A stretch of 64,000 nt of DNA from Colwellia sp. (GTDB lineage Bacteria > Pseudomonadota > Gammaproteobacteria > Enterobacterales > Alteromonadaceae): NCBI GenBank assembly GCA_013215295.1, contig JABSOZ010000003.1, forward strand, positions 248,001-312,000, read 5' to 3'. The position numbers and the translations under genes were made by a program. Of the stretch, positions 49,857 to 58,800 are shown piece after piece (the stretch's first letter is position 1; every line of letters begins with the position of its first letter). The notes beneath the pieces were generated by a model. The model was not told the DNA's origin. It did no database searches and saw nothing but the letters and a program-made list of their open reading frames with translations.

Positions 49857-49886
49857 CCTAACGACAGGCAGCTTCCTGTCGTTAGG
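49857..49886. terminator. Hairpin between convergent genes
   Basis: A perfect 12-bp stem CCTAACGACAGG / CCTGTCGTTAGG with loop CAGCTT lies between the DUF5916 gene and hlyIII. There is no clean T-run on either side, so it may be a terminator of both or a degradation-blocking hairpin. Confidence 0.65.
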
Positions 49887-49905
49887 GATATATTTACATA
49901 GGGTT

Positions 49906-50541
49906 TCACAAGTATAAATAAATCATAAAAAAGTGGCTAATTGCTCCACCTAAGACAAATAAATGCCAAATAGCATGATTAAAAATAATACGTTTATTCA
50001 CGTAGAAAATAACCCCTAAACAATAAATAGCGCCACCTAAAGCAAGTAAGGTTAATCCCTGGCTTGAGAGCTTCTGCTGCAATTGATCGATAATCGTTAT
50101 CGAGATCAATCCCATCCCTAAATAAGTGGCCAGAGATGTTTTTTTGAAACGATGGCCAAACTTCAATTTGAAAAAAATGCCTAATATCGCTAAAGCCCAA
50201 ATGATACAAAGCATGATCATGCCAAGTTGATCATCTAAAGCAATCAACATCAGTGGCGTATAAGTACCCGCTATTAATAAATAGATGGCGCAGTGGTCGA
50301 GCAATTTGAAAAGCTTTTTTTTATCACTGTCTTGAACAGCATGATAAAGCGTTGATGCAGTGAATAACAAGAGTAAACTTGCACTGTAAACAGAATAACC
50401 TATTGTTTTTACTATACTACTTTCAGAAAAAGCCGCATTTAATAACAAGTAACAGGCAACCACAGACAAGATGGCACCAAGAGCATGCGTTAAGGTATTG
50501 GCTATTTCTTCATTCGTACTGTAGCTCGCTTGGCTTGTCAT
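49906..50541 (-). CDS. Hemolysin III / PAQR-family membrane protein (TrhA)
   Basis: A 211-residue protein with seven membrane helices and the PAQR metal-site motifs: STLYHA (Ser-x3-His), DHCAIYLLIAGTYTP, and the C-terminal NHAIWHLFVLGGAISHFF. Bacterial members are involved in membrane energetics/fluidity; the old haemolysin name does not mean it is a toxin. The promoter region contains a perfect 30-base palindrome noted separately. Confidence 0.92.
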   Translation of the reverse strand: MTSQASYSTNEEIANTLTHALGAILSVVACYLLLNAAFSESSIVKTIGYSVYSASLLLLFTASTLYHAVQDSDKKKLFKLLDHCAIYLLIAGTYTPLMLIALDDQLGMIMLCIIWALAILGIFFKLKFGHRFKKTSLATYLGMGLISITIIDQLQQKLSSQGLTLLALGGAIYCLGVIFYVNKRIIFNHAIWHLFVLGGAISHFFMIYLYL

Positions 50542-50568
50542 TTATTGTCCTGCTATTTTTGATGAAAA

Positions 50569-50598
50569 TATTTGAGTGTACACGTGTACACTCAAATA
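50569..50598. promoter_or_regulatory. 30-bp perfect palindrome, candidate operator of the TrhA gene
   Basis: The 15-base half TATTTGAGTGTACAC (50569-50583) is followed directly by its exact reverse complement GTGTACACTCAAATA (50584-50598) with no spacer. It lies 28-57 bases upstream of the minus-strand ATG, where an operator or promoter would be. The style resembles TetR-family operators, which is a guess. Confidence 0.75.
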
Positions 50599-50655
50599 AT
50601 AACAGAAAATACATTTGAAACAAGAGGTCAGACCATAGGAATTTAGATATAAAAA

Positions 50656-50682
50656 AAGAGCTTTGTTAAGCTCTTGATTAGA
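50656..50682 (-). terminator. Terminator of the EF-hand gene
   Basis: On the minus strand the stem AAGAGCTT / AAGCTCTT with a 4-base loop (50656-50675) is followed by a run of seven T. It lies 72 bases beyond the EF-hand gene stop. Confidence 0.8.
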
Positions 50683-50747
50683 TGAAAAATAATAATTTCG
50701 TTATATAGAAGAAATTTTAATACATCTTAAAGTATGAAACTGAGATA

Positions 50748-50966
50748 TTACAAAGCTAACTCAATTACCATAGCTTTGAGTTCGTCTTTAGAGATAGAGT
50801 TACTATGATTGACATCAAATTTATTAAAAATGGTCTCACACATACGGATACCTTTATCTTGTAAAAGGCAGTCAATTAATTCAACAAACTCGCTACGACT
50901 AATAACGCCGTCTTTATCAACATCGAAAACTTCAAATAATTCGTCAACCCACTGATTAATGTTCAT
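50748..50966 (-). CDS. EF-hand calcium-binding protein
   Basis: A 72-residue cytoplasmic protein with two EF-hand loops: DVDKDGVISRSE (residues 14-25) and DVNHSNSISKDE (50-61). The first has all canonical Ca ligands (D, D, D, V carbonyl, E-12). In the second, positions 1, 3, 5 are D, N, S with E12, a weaker but plausible site. No signal peptide, unlike most bacterial EF-hand proteins. It is terminated separately and reads away from ridA. Confidence 0.85.
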   Translation of the reverse strand: MNINQWVDELFEVFDVDKDGVISRSEFVELIDCLLQDKGIRMCETIFNKFDVNHSNSISKDELKAMVIELAL

Positions 50967-51168
50967 CAGTATTCCTTTTGTAAGTGTTCATCTAATAAAT
51001 ACTTTATCGTTAATTACCCTGTTTGTGAATGTTTAATTGCAAGAATTAACGAATAATAATTATTTTTACTTTCATTGGTCAAAGTTTATTCACGGTATCA
51101 GTATTCAAATTACATTCTTCAACAGCTAAAGTATATACTTTAGAAAAATCAATAATTACTGAACAAAG

Positions 51169-51522
51169 ATGACGATTATAAGACAAGAAACAAAAACAAG
51201 AATGAGCCGCATTGTTAAACATAACGGTGTTATCTATTTATGTGGGCAGGTTTGTAAGGATGCAAGTCAAGGCATTGCAGAACAAACAAGCTCAATGTTA
51301 GCTAAAGTGGATGAATTACTTGAGCAAGCAGGTAGTGATAAAGAGCATGTTTTATCTGCGACGATTTATATAAAAGATATGACAGATTTTTCAAAAATGA
51401 ATGAAGTTTGGGATAACTGGGTTCCTGAAGGATTTGCTCCCGCGAGAGCCTGCGTTGAAGCATCAATGGCACGTGATGTTCTACTGGTTGAGATATCGGT
51501 AATAGCTGCTGAAAAACAATAA
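51169..51522 (+). CDS. RidA family (enamine/imine deaminase) protein
   Basis: A 117-residue YjgF/YER057c/UK114 protein. RidA hydrolyses reactive 2-aminoacrylate and related enamines to keto acids. Motifs include [32 protein letters not shown] and the C-terminal [19 protein letters not shown], where the catalytic Arg (R of PARACVEA) is conserved. Subgroup specificity cannot be judged, so I avoid naming it RidA itself. A strong terminator follows. Confidence 0.9.
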   Translation: MTIIRQETKTRMSRIVKHNGVIYLCGQVCKDASQGIAEQTSSMLAKVDELLEQAGSDKEHVLSATIYIKDMTDFSKMNEVWDNWVPEGFAPARACVEASMARDVLLVEISVIAAEKQ

Positions 51523-51581
51523 ATATCATCGCTAACTTTCAATAAAGTACACTGAGATGTTTGTTTACAATGATAAAATCA

Positions 51582-51618
51582 AAATAGTACTGTATTAATT
51601 TACAGTGCTATTTTTTTT
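51582..51618 (+). terminator. Terminator of the RidA-family gene
   Basis: A 13-bp stem AAATAGTACTGTA / TACAGTGCTATTT (one G-U pair) with loop TTAATT is followed by eight T; it lies 60 bases after the stop codon. Confidence 0.9.
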
Positions 51619-51666
51619 GTGTATTCTATTGCCATAAAGTTAATTAATAGAATTTAAGGATGAACA

Positions 51667-52368
51667 ATGATAAAGCTCTATGGTTTTGGCAAGGCATTTG
51701 GCGTAGTTGATGCTAGCCCATTTGTTGTTAAAGTGGATTTGTTTTTAAAAATGGCACAAATTGATTGTGAATATATGAGTGATTTTAATCAGTTAAAAAA
51801 ATCACCTAAACATAAATTTCCTTTCATTGATGATAATGGCACCAAAGTAGGAGACTCTGCTTTTATTCTCAAGCACCTTACGGAAAAATATGACATTAAA
51901 CTTGATGTTCATTTAGACGCAACTCAAAAAGCACAAGCATCACTTTATACTAAAGCGTTAGATGAAAGCTTGTATTGGTGTTTGGTTTATTCTCGTTGGG
52001 TGAAGGATGATACATGGCCATTGCTCAAAGATGCTTTTTTTAGTGAAATCCCCATTCCTTTTAAATGGATCATGCCAAACATCATTCGCAAGGATGTAAA
52101 AAACACGCTAAGAAGACAAGGATATGGTCGCCATAGTGAAACTGAGTTATTAACAATAGCCGATGAACATTTTTCAGCTTTATCAACCTTGTTAGGCGAA
52201 AGTGACTATTTCTTTGGAGATAAAATTAGCTCATTCGATGCAATCGCATATGCTGCCTTGTGTGAATTCATCAGTGTTGATTTTTTCAATAGCTTTAATC
52301 AACAAGCAAGAAAATATGATAATTTAATTCGATATTGTCAGCGTATAGAATCACAGTATTATTCATAG
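51667..52368 (+). CDS. Glutathione S-transferase family protein (Fax/metaxin-like)
   Basis: A 233-residue protein with an N-terminal thioredoxin-like half (about 1-75; the cis-Pro stretch HKFPFIDDNGTKVGDSAFIL) and an all-helical C-terminal half. The pattern resembles the Fax/metaxin-like GST subgroup, including ESLYWCLVYSRWVKDDTW. No conserved catalytic Ser/Tyr/Cys is obvious at the N-terminal site, so glutathione use is uncertain. A monocistronic gene. Confidence 0.8.
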   Translation: MIKLYGFGKAFGVVDASPFVVKVDLFLKMAQIDCEYMSDFNQLKKSPKHKFPFIDDNGTKVGDSAFILKHLTEKYDIKLDVHLDATQKAQASLYTKALDESLYWCLVYSRWVKDDTWPLLKDAFFSEIPIPFKWIMPNIIRKDVKNTLRRQGYGRHSETELLTIADEHFSALSTLLGESDYFFGDKISSFDAIAYAALCEFISVDFFNSFNQQARKYDNLIRYCQRIESQYYS

Positions 52369-52593
52369 GTATTTCAACCTTCTCTCATAAAAAGGCGATA
52401 AAATGTTTGTCGCTTTTCTATTTTTAAAAAGCTATGAATAAGGATATTTTGTGTTGCTATGAAATATGATGATTTATTGTAATATATTGCAGGAGAAAAG
52501 GTGTTACGACAAAAAATTAGCGTATCATTAATCTTTCTTGCTGAACGTATGATTTAGCCTTACTCATTCGTTAAAATTTCCCTAAGGGTTGTC

Positions 52594-54549
52594 ATGAATA
52601 ATTCATCAAACTTACCATTAAAGTCTACCTTAAAACAAACATTTGGCTTTGATGAATTTCGTCACGGTCAAGAGCAAACCATTACACAACTGTTAAATAA
52701 TCAATCATCATTAGCCATTTTCCCTACTGGTTCTGGAAAGTCACTTTGTTATCAATTGGCTGCCATACATCTTCCACATTTAACGATTGTTGTTTCTCCT
52801 TTGCTGGCGCTGATGAAAGATCAATTAGCATTTTTATCGAGTAAAGGAATTACTGCGGCAAGTATTGATTCAACATTAACACCCCAGCAAAATCAACAAG
52901 TGATGGCGGATACTCGCTCTGGAAAAATCAAAATTCTCATGGTGTCGGTAGAGCGCTTTAAGAATGAACGATTTAGACAATTTATTGATGCAGTGAGTGT
53001 TTCAATGTTAGTGGTTGATGAGGCTCATTGTATTTCTGAATGGGGGCACAATTTTCGTCCTGATTATTTGAAATTACCAAATTATCGACAAGCATTAAAT
53101 ATCCCTCTTGTGCTTTTATTGACAGCAACCGCGACAAAAAAAGTAAAGAAAGATATGGCGGCGAAATTCTCCATTCTGCCAGAACATATAGTTCAAACAG
53201 GGTTTTATCGACAAAACTTAGATCTATCGATATTAGCCGTTGCAACAAAAGATAAAAATCAGCAACTTCTCGCGAGTATTAATGAACAATCAGGTTGTGG
53301 CATTGTTTATGTGACCTTACAGCAAAGTGCCGAATACGTGGCGAATTTCTTGTCACAACAAGGGTTGAATGCTCAGCCATATCACGCGGGGTTTATTAGT
53401 GAAAAACGACAGAAGATCCAAGAAGACTTTATGTCGGGTCATGTACAAATTATTGTTGCGACAATTGCCTTTGGTATGGGTATAGATAAAGCTGATATCC
53501 GTTTTGTTATTCATTATGATTTACCAAAATCTATTGAAAATTATAGTCAGGAAATTGGCCGAGCAGGGCGGGACGGTTTAGCGTCTAATTGTATGACATT
53601 GGCGAATTTAGATGGTTTAAATACCGTTGAAAACTTCGTATTTGGCGATACGCCTGAATTGAGTGGTATTGATCTGGTTATAAAAAATATCCAGCAGGAA
53701 TGTTTAAACGAACGATGGGAGTTACAAGGATTATCCTTGTCTAATGCGAGTAATATTCGTCAATTACCCATGAGAACATTACTCGTTCAATTGGAATTAC
53801 AAGGTGTTATTAAACCCTTGTTTTCATACTTTGCAGATTTTAAATATAAATTCACAACGACTAAAGATGAAGTGTTAAATACTTTTGAAGGTGAACGAAA
53901 AGAATTTTTGGCCACTATTTTCAAATACAGTGGTTTTAAAAAGGTCTGGGGAGAGCCAGACTTTGATGCATTGTTTCAACACTATGGCTGCGATCGCGGT
54001 AGGGTAATTGTGGCTTTAGAATACCTGCAAGAAAAACAGTTGATTACCTTGGAAACCAAAAAAATTACTGAAGTCTATAGCGTTAATAAGACTTTATTGT
54101 CTTCTCCTACATTAGTTAGCACCTTGCATGAATACTTCGTAGACAAAGAAGAAAAGGAAATAAAGCGTATTGCTACACTTGTGAGGTTCTTCGAATTAGA
54201 CACTTGTTTAAGTCATAATTTATCAAAGTACTTCGATGATCAAAATGCCCCGGTAAATTGTGGTCATTGTTCTGTTTGTCGTGGCAAGGTGGTTAAGTTA
54301 AGTTATTCTCAGCAAGTTGTTTGGCCTGATGACAGTCGTATATTCGAAGTGTTAACGTCGCTCATTGAACATATGTCGACGAAAAATAAAAGTGTCATAT
54401 CGTTGGAAACAATGTGCCGATTTTTAACCGGATTAACCGTACCTCTTTTTAGCAGAAACAAAGTTAAACAATTATCGGGATTTGGCTGTTGTGAAAATAT
54501 TCGTTACCAAGAAGTTCGCGAAAAAGTTATCGGTATTATGAACCTTTAA
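52594..54549 (+). CDS. RecQ-family ATP-dependent DNA helicase
   Basis: A 651-residue superfamily 2 helicase with motif I FPTGSGKSLCYQLAA, the DEAH-type motif VVDEAHCISEWGHNFRPDYL, motif III TATATKKV and motifs V/VI TIAFGMGIDKADIRFVIHYD and QEIGRAGRDG. A zinc-binding four-Cys set with CGHCSVC near residue 566 follows. The expected RQC winged helix is divergent, and no HRDC domain is recognisable at the C-terminus, so it is probably a paralogue of, not the housekeeping, RecQ. Confidence 0.9.
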   Translation: MNNSSNLPLKSTLKQTFGFDEFRHGQEQTITQLLNNQSSLAIFPTGSGKSLCYQLAAIHLPHLTIVVSPLLALMKDQLAFLSSKGITAASIDSTLTPQQNQQVMADTRSGKIKILMVSVERFKNERFRQFIDAVSVSMLVVDEAHCISEWGHNFRPDYLKLPNYRQALNIPLVLLLTATATKKVKKDMAAKFSILPEHIVQTGFYRQNLDLSILAVATKDKNQQLLASINEQSGCGIVYVTLQQSAEYVANFLSQQGLNAQPYHAGFISEKRQKIQEDFMSGHVQIIVATIAFGMGIDKADIRFVIHYDLPKSIENYSQEIGRAGRDGLASNCMTLANLDGLNTVENFVFGDTPELSGIDLVIKNIQQECLNERWELQGLSLSNASNIRQLPMRTLLVQLELQGVIKPLFSYFADFKYKFTTTKDEVLNTFEGERKEFLATIFKYSGFKKVWGEPDFDALFQHYGCDRGRVIVALEYLQEKQLITLETKKITEVYSVNKTLLSSPTLVSTLHEYFVDKEEKEIKRIATLVRFFELDTCLSHNLSKYFDDQNAPVNCGHCSVCRGKVVKLSYSQQVVWPDDSRIFEVLTSLIEHMSTKNKSVISLETMCRFLTGLTVPLFSRNKVKQLSGFGCCENIRYQEVREKVIGIMNL

Positions 54550-54571
54550 TAACGAGTAAATAACAAAACAA

Positions 54572-54607
54572 AAAAGCCAAATATAATGTCTCTTATATTT
54601 CGCTTTT
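54572..54607. terminator. Bidirectional terminator between the RecQ-like gene and slyD
   Basis: The arms AAAAGCCAAATATAA and TTATATTTCGCTTTT pair except for one C-C mismatch; the loop is TGTCTC. The flanking A- and T-runs let it act on both strands. A 13-base palindrome ACCTACTGTAGGT follows at 54628-54640. Confidence 0.75.
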
Positions 54608-54655
54608 AGATATAACCTATAGTAAGTACCTACTGTAGGTGTTTAGTGTATGTTT

Positions 54656-55147
54656 TTAGTCGTGAGAATGGCCACAGCCACCTTCACCATGCACATGACC
54701 ATGCTGTAATTCATCTTCTGTTGCATCACGAACTTCTAAAATATCAACATCAAATTTTAAATCCATACCCGCTAAAGGGTGATTTCCGTCTACGGTAATC
54801 TCATCATCAGTAACATCAATGACAATAACGGTTTGTTCACCATCGTCTGTTGTCGCACGTAATTGCGAACCAACGGCTAAATCTTCAACACTTTCAAACA
54901 TGCTTTTTGGCACAGTTTGTACAAACTCATCATGACGATCACCGTAAGCATTTTCAGCACTTACTTCTACTTCAAACTTATCACCAACAACATGATCAGT
55001 TAACGCACTTTCTAACCCTGGAATTAAATAACCCGTACCTTGAATTATTGATAAGGGGCTGTGATCATATGAGCTATCAATAAGTGTGTCGTCGTTGTCG
55101 GATACGGCATAATGCAATACGACAACTTTGTTTTCTGAAATTTTCAT
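54656..55147 (-). CDS. slyD: FKBP-type peptidyl-prolyl isomerase SlyD
   Basis: A 163-residue cytoplasmic prolyl isomerase and chaperone. The FKBP domain with an inserted flap is present (VVLHYAVSDNDDTLIDSS, GTGYLIPGLESALTDHVVGD and the IF domain about 70-130). The C-terminus HGHVHGEGGCGHSHD is a His/Cys-rich metal-binding tail like that used by SlyD to give nickel to hydrogenase maturation, though shorter than in E. coli. It is 51 bases downstream of ygfZ. Confidence 0.94.
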   Translation of the reverse strand: MKISENKVVVLHYAVSDNDDTLIDSSYDHSPLSIIQGTGYLIPGLESALTDHVVGDKFEVEVSAENAYGDRHDEFVQTVPKSMFESVEDLAVGSQLRATTDDGEQTVIVIDVTDDEITVDGNHPLAGMDLKFDVDILEVRDATEDELQHGHVHGEGGCGHSHD

Positions 55148-55197
55148 TATTTGTCCTGAATTTGAAATAAATATATATAAGTATTCGTTCTAACAAG

Positions 55198-56187
55198 TTA
55201 TTTTTCAGCTAGATTATAAGGTAACTCAACCATGCTTAGTGAAGATTGCTCGTGATGTTTAATGCGTAAATTTGTGGTGTTTTCTATATCACTCGCTAGA
55301 ATCGCTTGCAGATAATAAGTACCATCATCGCTGATATAACTCGCTAAAATATCACCAGCTTTCCGCCAGTTCTCACCTAATTGTTGTTCAATAATATCAC
55401 CTGCGTGCATTGTTATTGCATCATTATTTGCAGATTTACTTTTCAATGAAAACAAAGCGCGCTTGTTCTTCCCTAAATATTGCATACGAGCAACGGTTTC
55501 TTGCCCTAAATAACAGCCTTTAGTAAAACTTATGGCGTGAATCGCTTGCAAGTTCAACATTTGGGGAACATAGGAAGAAATCGTTTCTGGTGCTAATAAT
55601 GGAAACCCTTCGTTAATCTCAATTAAATTCCAAAGCGCTTGCGAATATATTGCCAATGAAAAGTCATTGATGATTTTTTCTGCGACTGCTGCTTCATCAA
55701 TAATGAGATAACGTTTCAATTTTCCAGCTAAGTAAACAATGGTAGTACTACCAACTTGTAAAACAGGCGTTAGGCTATTAGGTAACTCAACAAACTGCTG
55801 ATGTAGCACCTCGGTAGCGTTTTTTCCAGCAATGGCATAAAACGCTAAACCTGTCGTTTGTTCAATAGTAACTTTGGCAAATACGCCAAATTTTTTCAAT
55901 TCTGCTGATGATGAACTAATACTTGCGGAAGGTTGCAACATTAAATGTTTTTGATGACGATTAATTAATCGAAAAACTGAAAAGACTTTGCCTTTTGCAT
56001 CACAATGAGCGCCCAGTAATAAGTTGTTATCTTCAAGGGTATTTACATCACAAGTTACTTGCCCTTGTAAATATTTACTTTGCTCTTCACCATGCAAAGC
56101 AATTGCGCCATATTCAGCTAAACTAATGACAAAAGCATCAGGCAGGTTATCGTAACTAGGTAAGGTATTTTCAACAGAGATTGTCAT
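55198..56187 (-). CDS. ygfZ: tRNA-modifying / Fe-S cluster repair protein YgfZ
   Basis: YgfZ is a folate-binding protein of the GcvT fold that supports assembly of certain Fe-S enzymes such as MiaB. The 329-residue product carries the diagnostic K-G-C-Y motif as TKGCYLGQETVARMQYLG. It is divergent from sdhE, the usual arrangement (ygfZ-sdhE) in Gammaproteobacteria, with 171 bases between. Confidence 0.95.
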   Translation of the reverse strand: MTISVENTLPSYDNLPDAFVISLAEYGAIALHGEEQSKYLQGQVTCDVNTLEDNNLLLGAHCDAKGKVFSVFRLINRHQKHLMLQPSASISSSSAELKKFGVFAKVTIEQTTGLAFYAIAGKNATEVLHQQFVELPNSLTPVLQVGSTTIVYLAGKLKRYLIIDEAAVAEKIINDFSLAIYSQALWNLIEINEGFPLLAPETISSYVPQMLNLQAIHAISFTKGCYLGQETVARMQYLGKNKRALFSLKSKSANNDAITMHAGDIIEQQLGENWRKAGDILASYISDDGTYYLQAILASDIENTTNLRIKHHEQSSLSMVELPYNLAEK

Positions 56188-56358
56188 AATTAAATTAGCA
56201 TTATTGTTTTATCGTTAGGGTCAATAATGAGGACTTTCTTGAAAAATTCAAGGTGTTCATTAGATTCGTTACTTTATTTTTCTGGATTTGATAAACAATA
56301 TTGTAATGGCAAATGACTTTGTTAGAATAAGCGCAGATTTTATTTTACCTGGTGTTAT

Positions 56359-56610
56359 ATGTCACTAACCGATAATAAACCACGTTTAAGATGGGCTTGC
56401 CGCCGTGGTATGCTCGAATTAGATGTACTTTTTATGCCTTTCGTAGAAGATGCTTATGATTTGCTTTCATTAAAAGATAAGCAAGTTTTTGAACGTTTAT
56501 TGGAAGAAGAAGATCCGGAATTGTTTGCTTGGTTTATGGGACATGAAATTTGTGAAGACGAAGAGCTTAACGCCATGGTGCAATTTATCCTCAAGCGAGT
56601 TAAAGTTTAA
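56359..56610 (+). CDS. sdhE: FAD assembly factor SdhE
   Basis: SdhE promotes covalent flavinylation of succinate dehydrogenase. The 83-residue protein has the conserved RWACRRGMLELDVLF motif (residues 11-25; the RGMxE core binds the flavoprotein) and the LLEEEDPELFAWF stretch. The position between ygfZ and nadB is typical. Confidence 0.95.
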   Translation: MSLTDNKPRLRWACRRGMLELDVLFMPFVEDAYDLLSLKDKQVFERLLEEEDPELFAWFMGHEICEDEELNAMVQFILKRVKV

Positions 56611-56647
56611 TATAGACGTAGATCATACGCATAATAAATATAACTTT

Positions 56648-56950
56648 ATGCGTCTGATCTATACTCAACCCGACAGTTTTACTATTAATACCTTAGGGGA
56701 GTGTCAATTTTCAGCTGATGACAAACGTCAATTAAGCGTTTCAAGCCGAATTGGCTTTTGGGGCTGTTGGTTGGTATTTGAAAGGCATTCATCTGGAAGT
56801 GCGGCGTTAATTAAAAATAATCTCTTGAAAAGGTTACGAGTAAAACTCACTTCACCCAGCTATTTCATCTTCAAAACGAGTTTGTCACCCCAGCAATACT
56901 CCAGATTATGTCGTATTATTTTGAAATTAAATAATACGACGCACGACTAG
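56648..56950 (+). CDS. Hypothetical protein in the ygfX position
   Basis: From ATG 56648 the frame encodes about 100 residues (MRLIYTQPDSFTINTLGECQ at the start). A longer frame from 56489 lies inside sdhE and is unlikely. In E. coli the neighbour of sdhE is ygfX (cptA), a small membrane protein; this one shares the strand pattern GECQFSADDKRQLSVSSRIGFWGCWLVFE and its position but lacks the two N-terminal membrane helices. It is either a truncated YgfX or a distinct protein. It converges with nadB, 12 bases apart. Confidence 0.55.
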   Translation: MRLIYTQPDSFTINTLGECQFSADDKRQLSVSSRIGFWGCWLVFERHSSGSAALIKNNLLKRLRVKLTSPSYFIFKTSLSPQQYSRLCRIILKLNNTTHD

Positions 56951-56962
56951 AAAATCTCAATA

Positions 56963-58561
56963 TTATGGTGTTAAAATAGTTGAGACTGCTGTCTCATTTA
57001 GCGCTGGATAGTCAAGCGTGTAGTGTAAACCTCGGCTTTCTTTACGTTCCATAGCACATCTAATAATCAATTCAGCAACTTGTACTAAATTCCTCAGTTC
57101 TAACAAGTTATTACTCACGCGAAAGTTTTGATAATAATCGTCCATTTCTTGTTGTAATAATTCAACGCGACGTAAAGCGCGTTCTAAACGTTTTGTTGTC
57201 CGAACTATGCCAACATAGTCCCACATAAATAATCGGAGTTCATGCCAGTTATGTTGAATAACAACCTCTTCGTCAGAGTTTGTTACCCGACTTTCATCCC
57301 AATCAGGTAGTTCTACTATGCTTTGTTCTGGATCAATTTTATGCTCTATATCTAAGGCGGCAGCGCGAGCAAATACCAAGCATTCTAATAGCGAATTACT
57401 TGCCATGCGATTCGCACCGTGCAAACCGGTATAAGCGACTTCGCCAATAGCATATAGGTTATTTATATCCGTTTTACCTTGTTTGTTGATCATTACACCA
57501 CCACAAGTGTAATGAGCGGCGGGTACAACGGGCATAGGTTGCTTAGTAATATCAATGCCTAACGACTTAGTTTTTTCATAAATATTAGGAAAATGCTGTT
57601 TTATAAACTCAACTGATTTGTGGCTGATATCTAAATACATGCAATCAGCCCCTAGACGCTTCATTTCAAAATCGATGGCTCGGGCGACAATGTCACGTGG
57701 CGCAAGTTCAGCTCGTTCATCAAAACTTGGCATAAATCGGCTACCGTCAGGACGTCGTAAAATAGCCCCTTCGCCACGTAATGCTTCAGTTAATAAGAAA
57801 TTACCGGCTTCGGGGTGAAATAAACAGGTAGGATGAAACTGATTAAATTCCATATTTGCAACGCGGCAACCAGCGCGCCATGCCATCGCTATACCATCGC
57901 CACTTGCTACATCAGGGTTTGAAGTATATTGATAAACCTTACTTGCCCCACCCGTGGCTAAAATCGTCTTTTTAGCAAATATACGCTCAACGCATTCGAT
58001 ATTTCGGTTCCAGATATAAGCACCGATACATTTTTTTTGTTGATTGTTAGCTTCAGTTGGTTGTTCGCAAACTAAATCAACGGCATTATATCGCTCAAAA
58101 ATACGTATGCGTTTATGACGTTTCACTCGATCAACTAAAGTGGTTTGAATCGCTTGGCCGGTAGCGTCAGCGGAATGAAGGATCCGGCGATGACTATGAC
58201 CACCTTCACGGGTCAGGTGATAACGTAATTCACCTTGTTCATCTTCTTCTTGATCAAAATCGACACCTTGGTCAATTAACCACTCTAAACATGTTCGCGC
58301 ATTTTCCGCAGTGTATTGCACTATTTCTTCATCACATAAGCCAGCCCCTGCAACTAATGTGTCTTCAACATGAGAAGCAACGCTATCATTTTCATCAAAA
58401 ACAGCGGCAATACCACCTTGCGCGTAAAAAGTAGAACCAGCATTCACCAAAGCTTTGCTGAGTACCACGACATCGGCGTCTTTTGCTAAATGTAGCGCAA
58501 GGGATAAACCTGCAGCACCGCTACCAATAATTAATACGTCGCAGTTGTGTTGTTTGTTCAT
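56963..58561 (-). CDS. nadB: L-aspartate oxidase NadB
   Basis: NadB oxidises L-aspartate to iminoaspartate, the first step of de novo NAD synthesis. The 532-residue flavoprotein has the FAD-binding [14 protein letters not shown] near the N-terminus, the [16 protein letters not shown] loop, FEYNAVDL-type linker, [13 protein letters not shown]-like [14 protein letters not shown], the [10 protein letters not shown] catalytic stretch and [19 protein letters not shown]. It is transcribed divergently from rpoE, as in E. coli. The quinolinate partner NadC lies at 21620. Confidence 0.97.
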   Translation of the reverse strand: MNKQHNCDVLIIGSGAAGLSLALHLAKDADVVVLSKALVNAGSTFYAQGGIAAVFDENDSVASHVEDTLVAGAGLCDEEIVQYTAENARTCLEWLIDQGVDFDQEEDEQGELRYHLTREGGHSHRRILHSADATGQAIQTTLVDRVKRHKRIRIFERYNAVDLVCEQPTEANNQQKKCIGAYIWNRNIECVERIFAKKTILATGGASKVYQYTSNPDVASGDGIAMAWRAGCRVANMEFNQFHPTCLFHPEAGNFLLTEALRGEGAILRRPDGSRFMPSFDERAELAPRDIVARAIDFEMKRLGADCMYLDISHKSVEFIKQHFPNIYEKTKSLGIDITKQPMPVVPAAHYTCGGVMINKQGKTDINNLYAIGEVAYTGLHGANRMASNSLLECLVFARAAALDIEHKIDPEQSIVELPDWDESRVTNSDEEVVIQHNWHELRLFMWDYVGIVRTTKRLERALRRVELLQQEMDDYYQNFRVSNNLLELRNLVQVAELIIRCAMERKESRGLHYTLDYPALNETAVSTILTP

Positions 58562-58698
58562 AAAGTTTTGATTTTGATGTATTCTATATATATCAGGAAT
58601 CTTAACGGTTATTAACGTTTGTGGACAGATAAAACAGGCTGAATTTAGATAAAAACATTCAATTCTTTTAGTTTTTATTAATTATTTGCATTTATATC

Positions 58699-58725
58699 GA
58701 ACTTTATCAAATATGTGCAGTCCTA
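58699..58725 (+). promoter_or_regulatory. Candidate sigma-E promoter of rpoE
   Basis: GAACTT (58699-58704) is followed after exactly 16 bases by TCCTA (58721-58725), close to the sigma-E pattern GAACTT-N16-TCTGA. It lies 76 bases ahead of the rpoE ATG, where autoregulation is known in other Gammaproteobacteria. The -10 match is imperfect. Confidence 0.5.
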
Positions 58726-58800
58726 CTTTGTGTGTTTGCCATGAGCCAAATGTTGAACCGAATTTTATAAGTTAAGTAATATTTAGGAGTATTGGCTCAA

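Noticed and set aside
50620-50645. GGTCAGACC motif resembling the REP-like repeat
   Set aside because: Only a few bases match the GGGTCGGTGACACTT core and the rest of the unit is missing.
58792-58800. TTG start of rpoE
   Set aside because: It is only two bases from the AGGAG site and adds residues not found in related RpoE; the ATG at 58801 aligns with the family.
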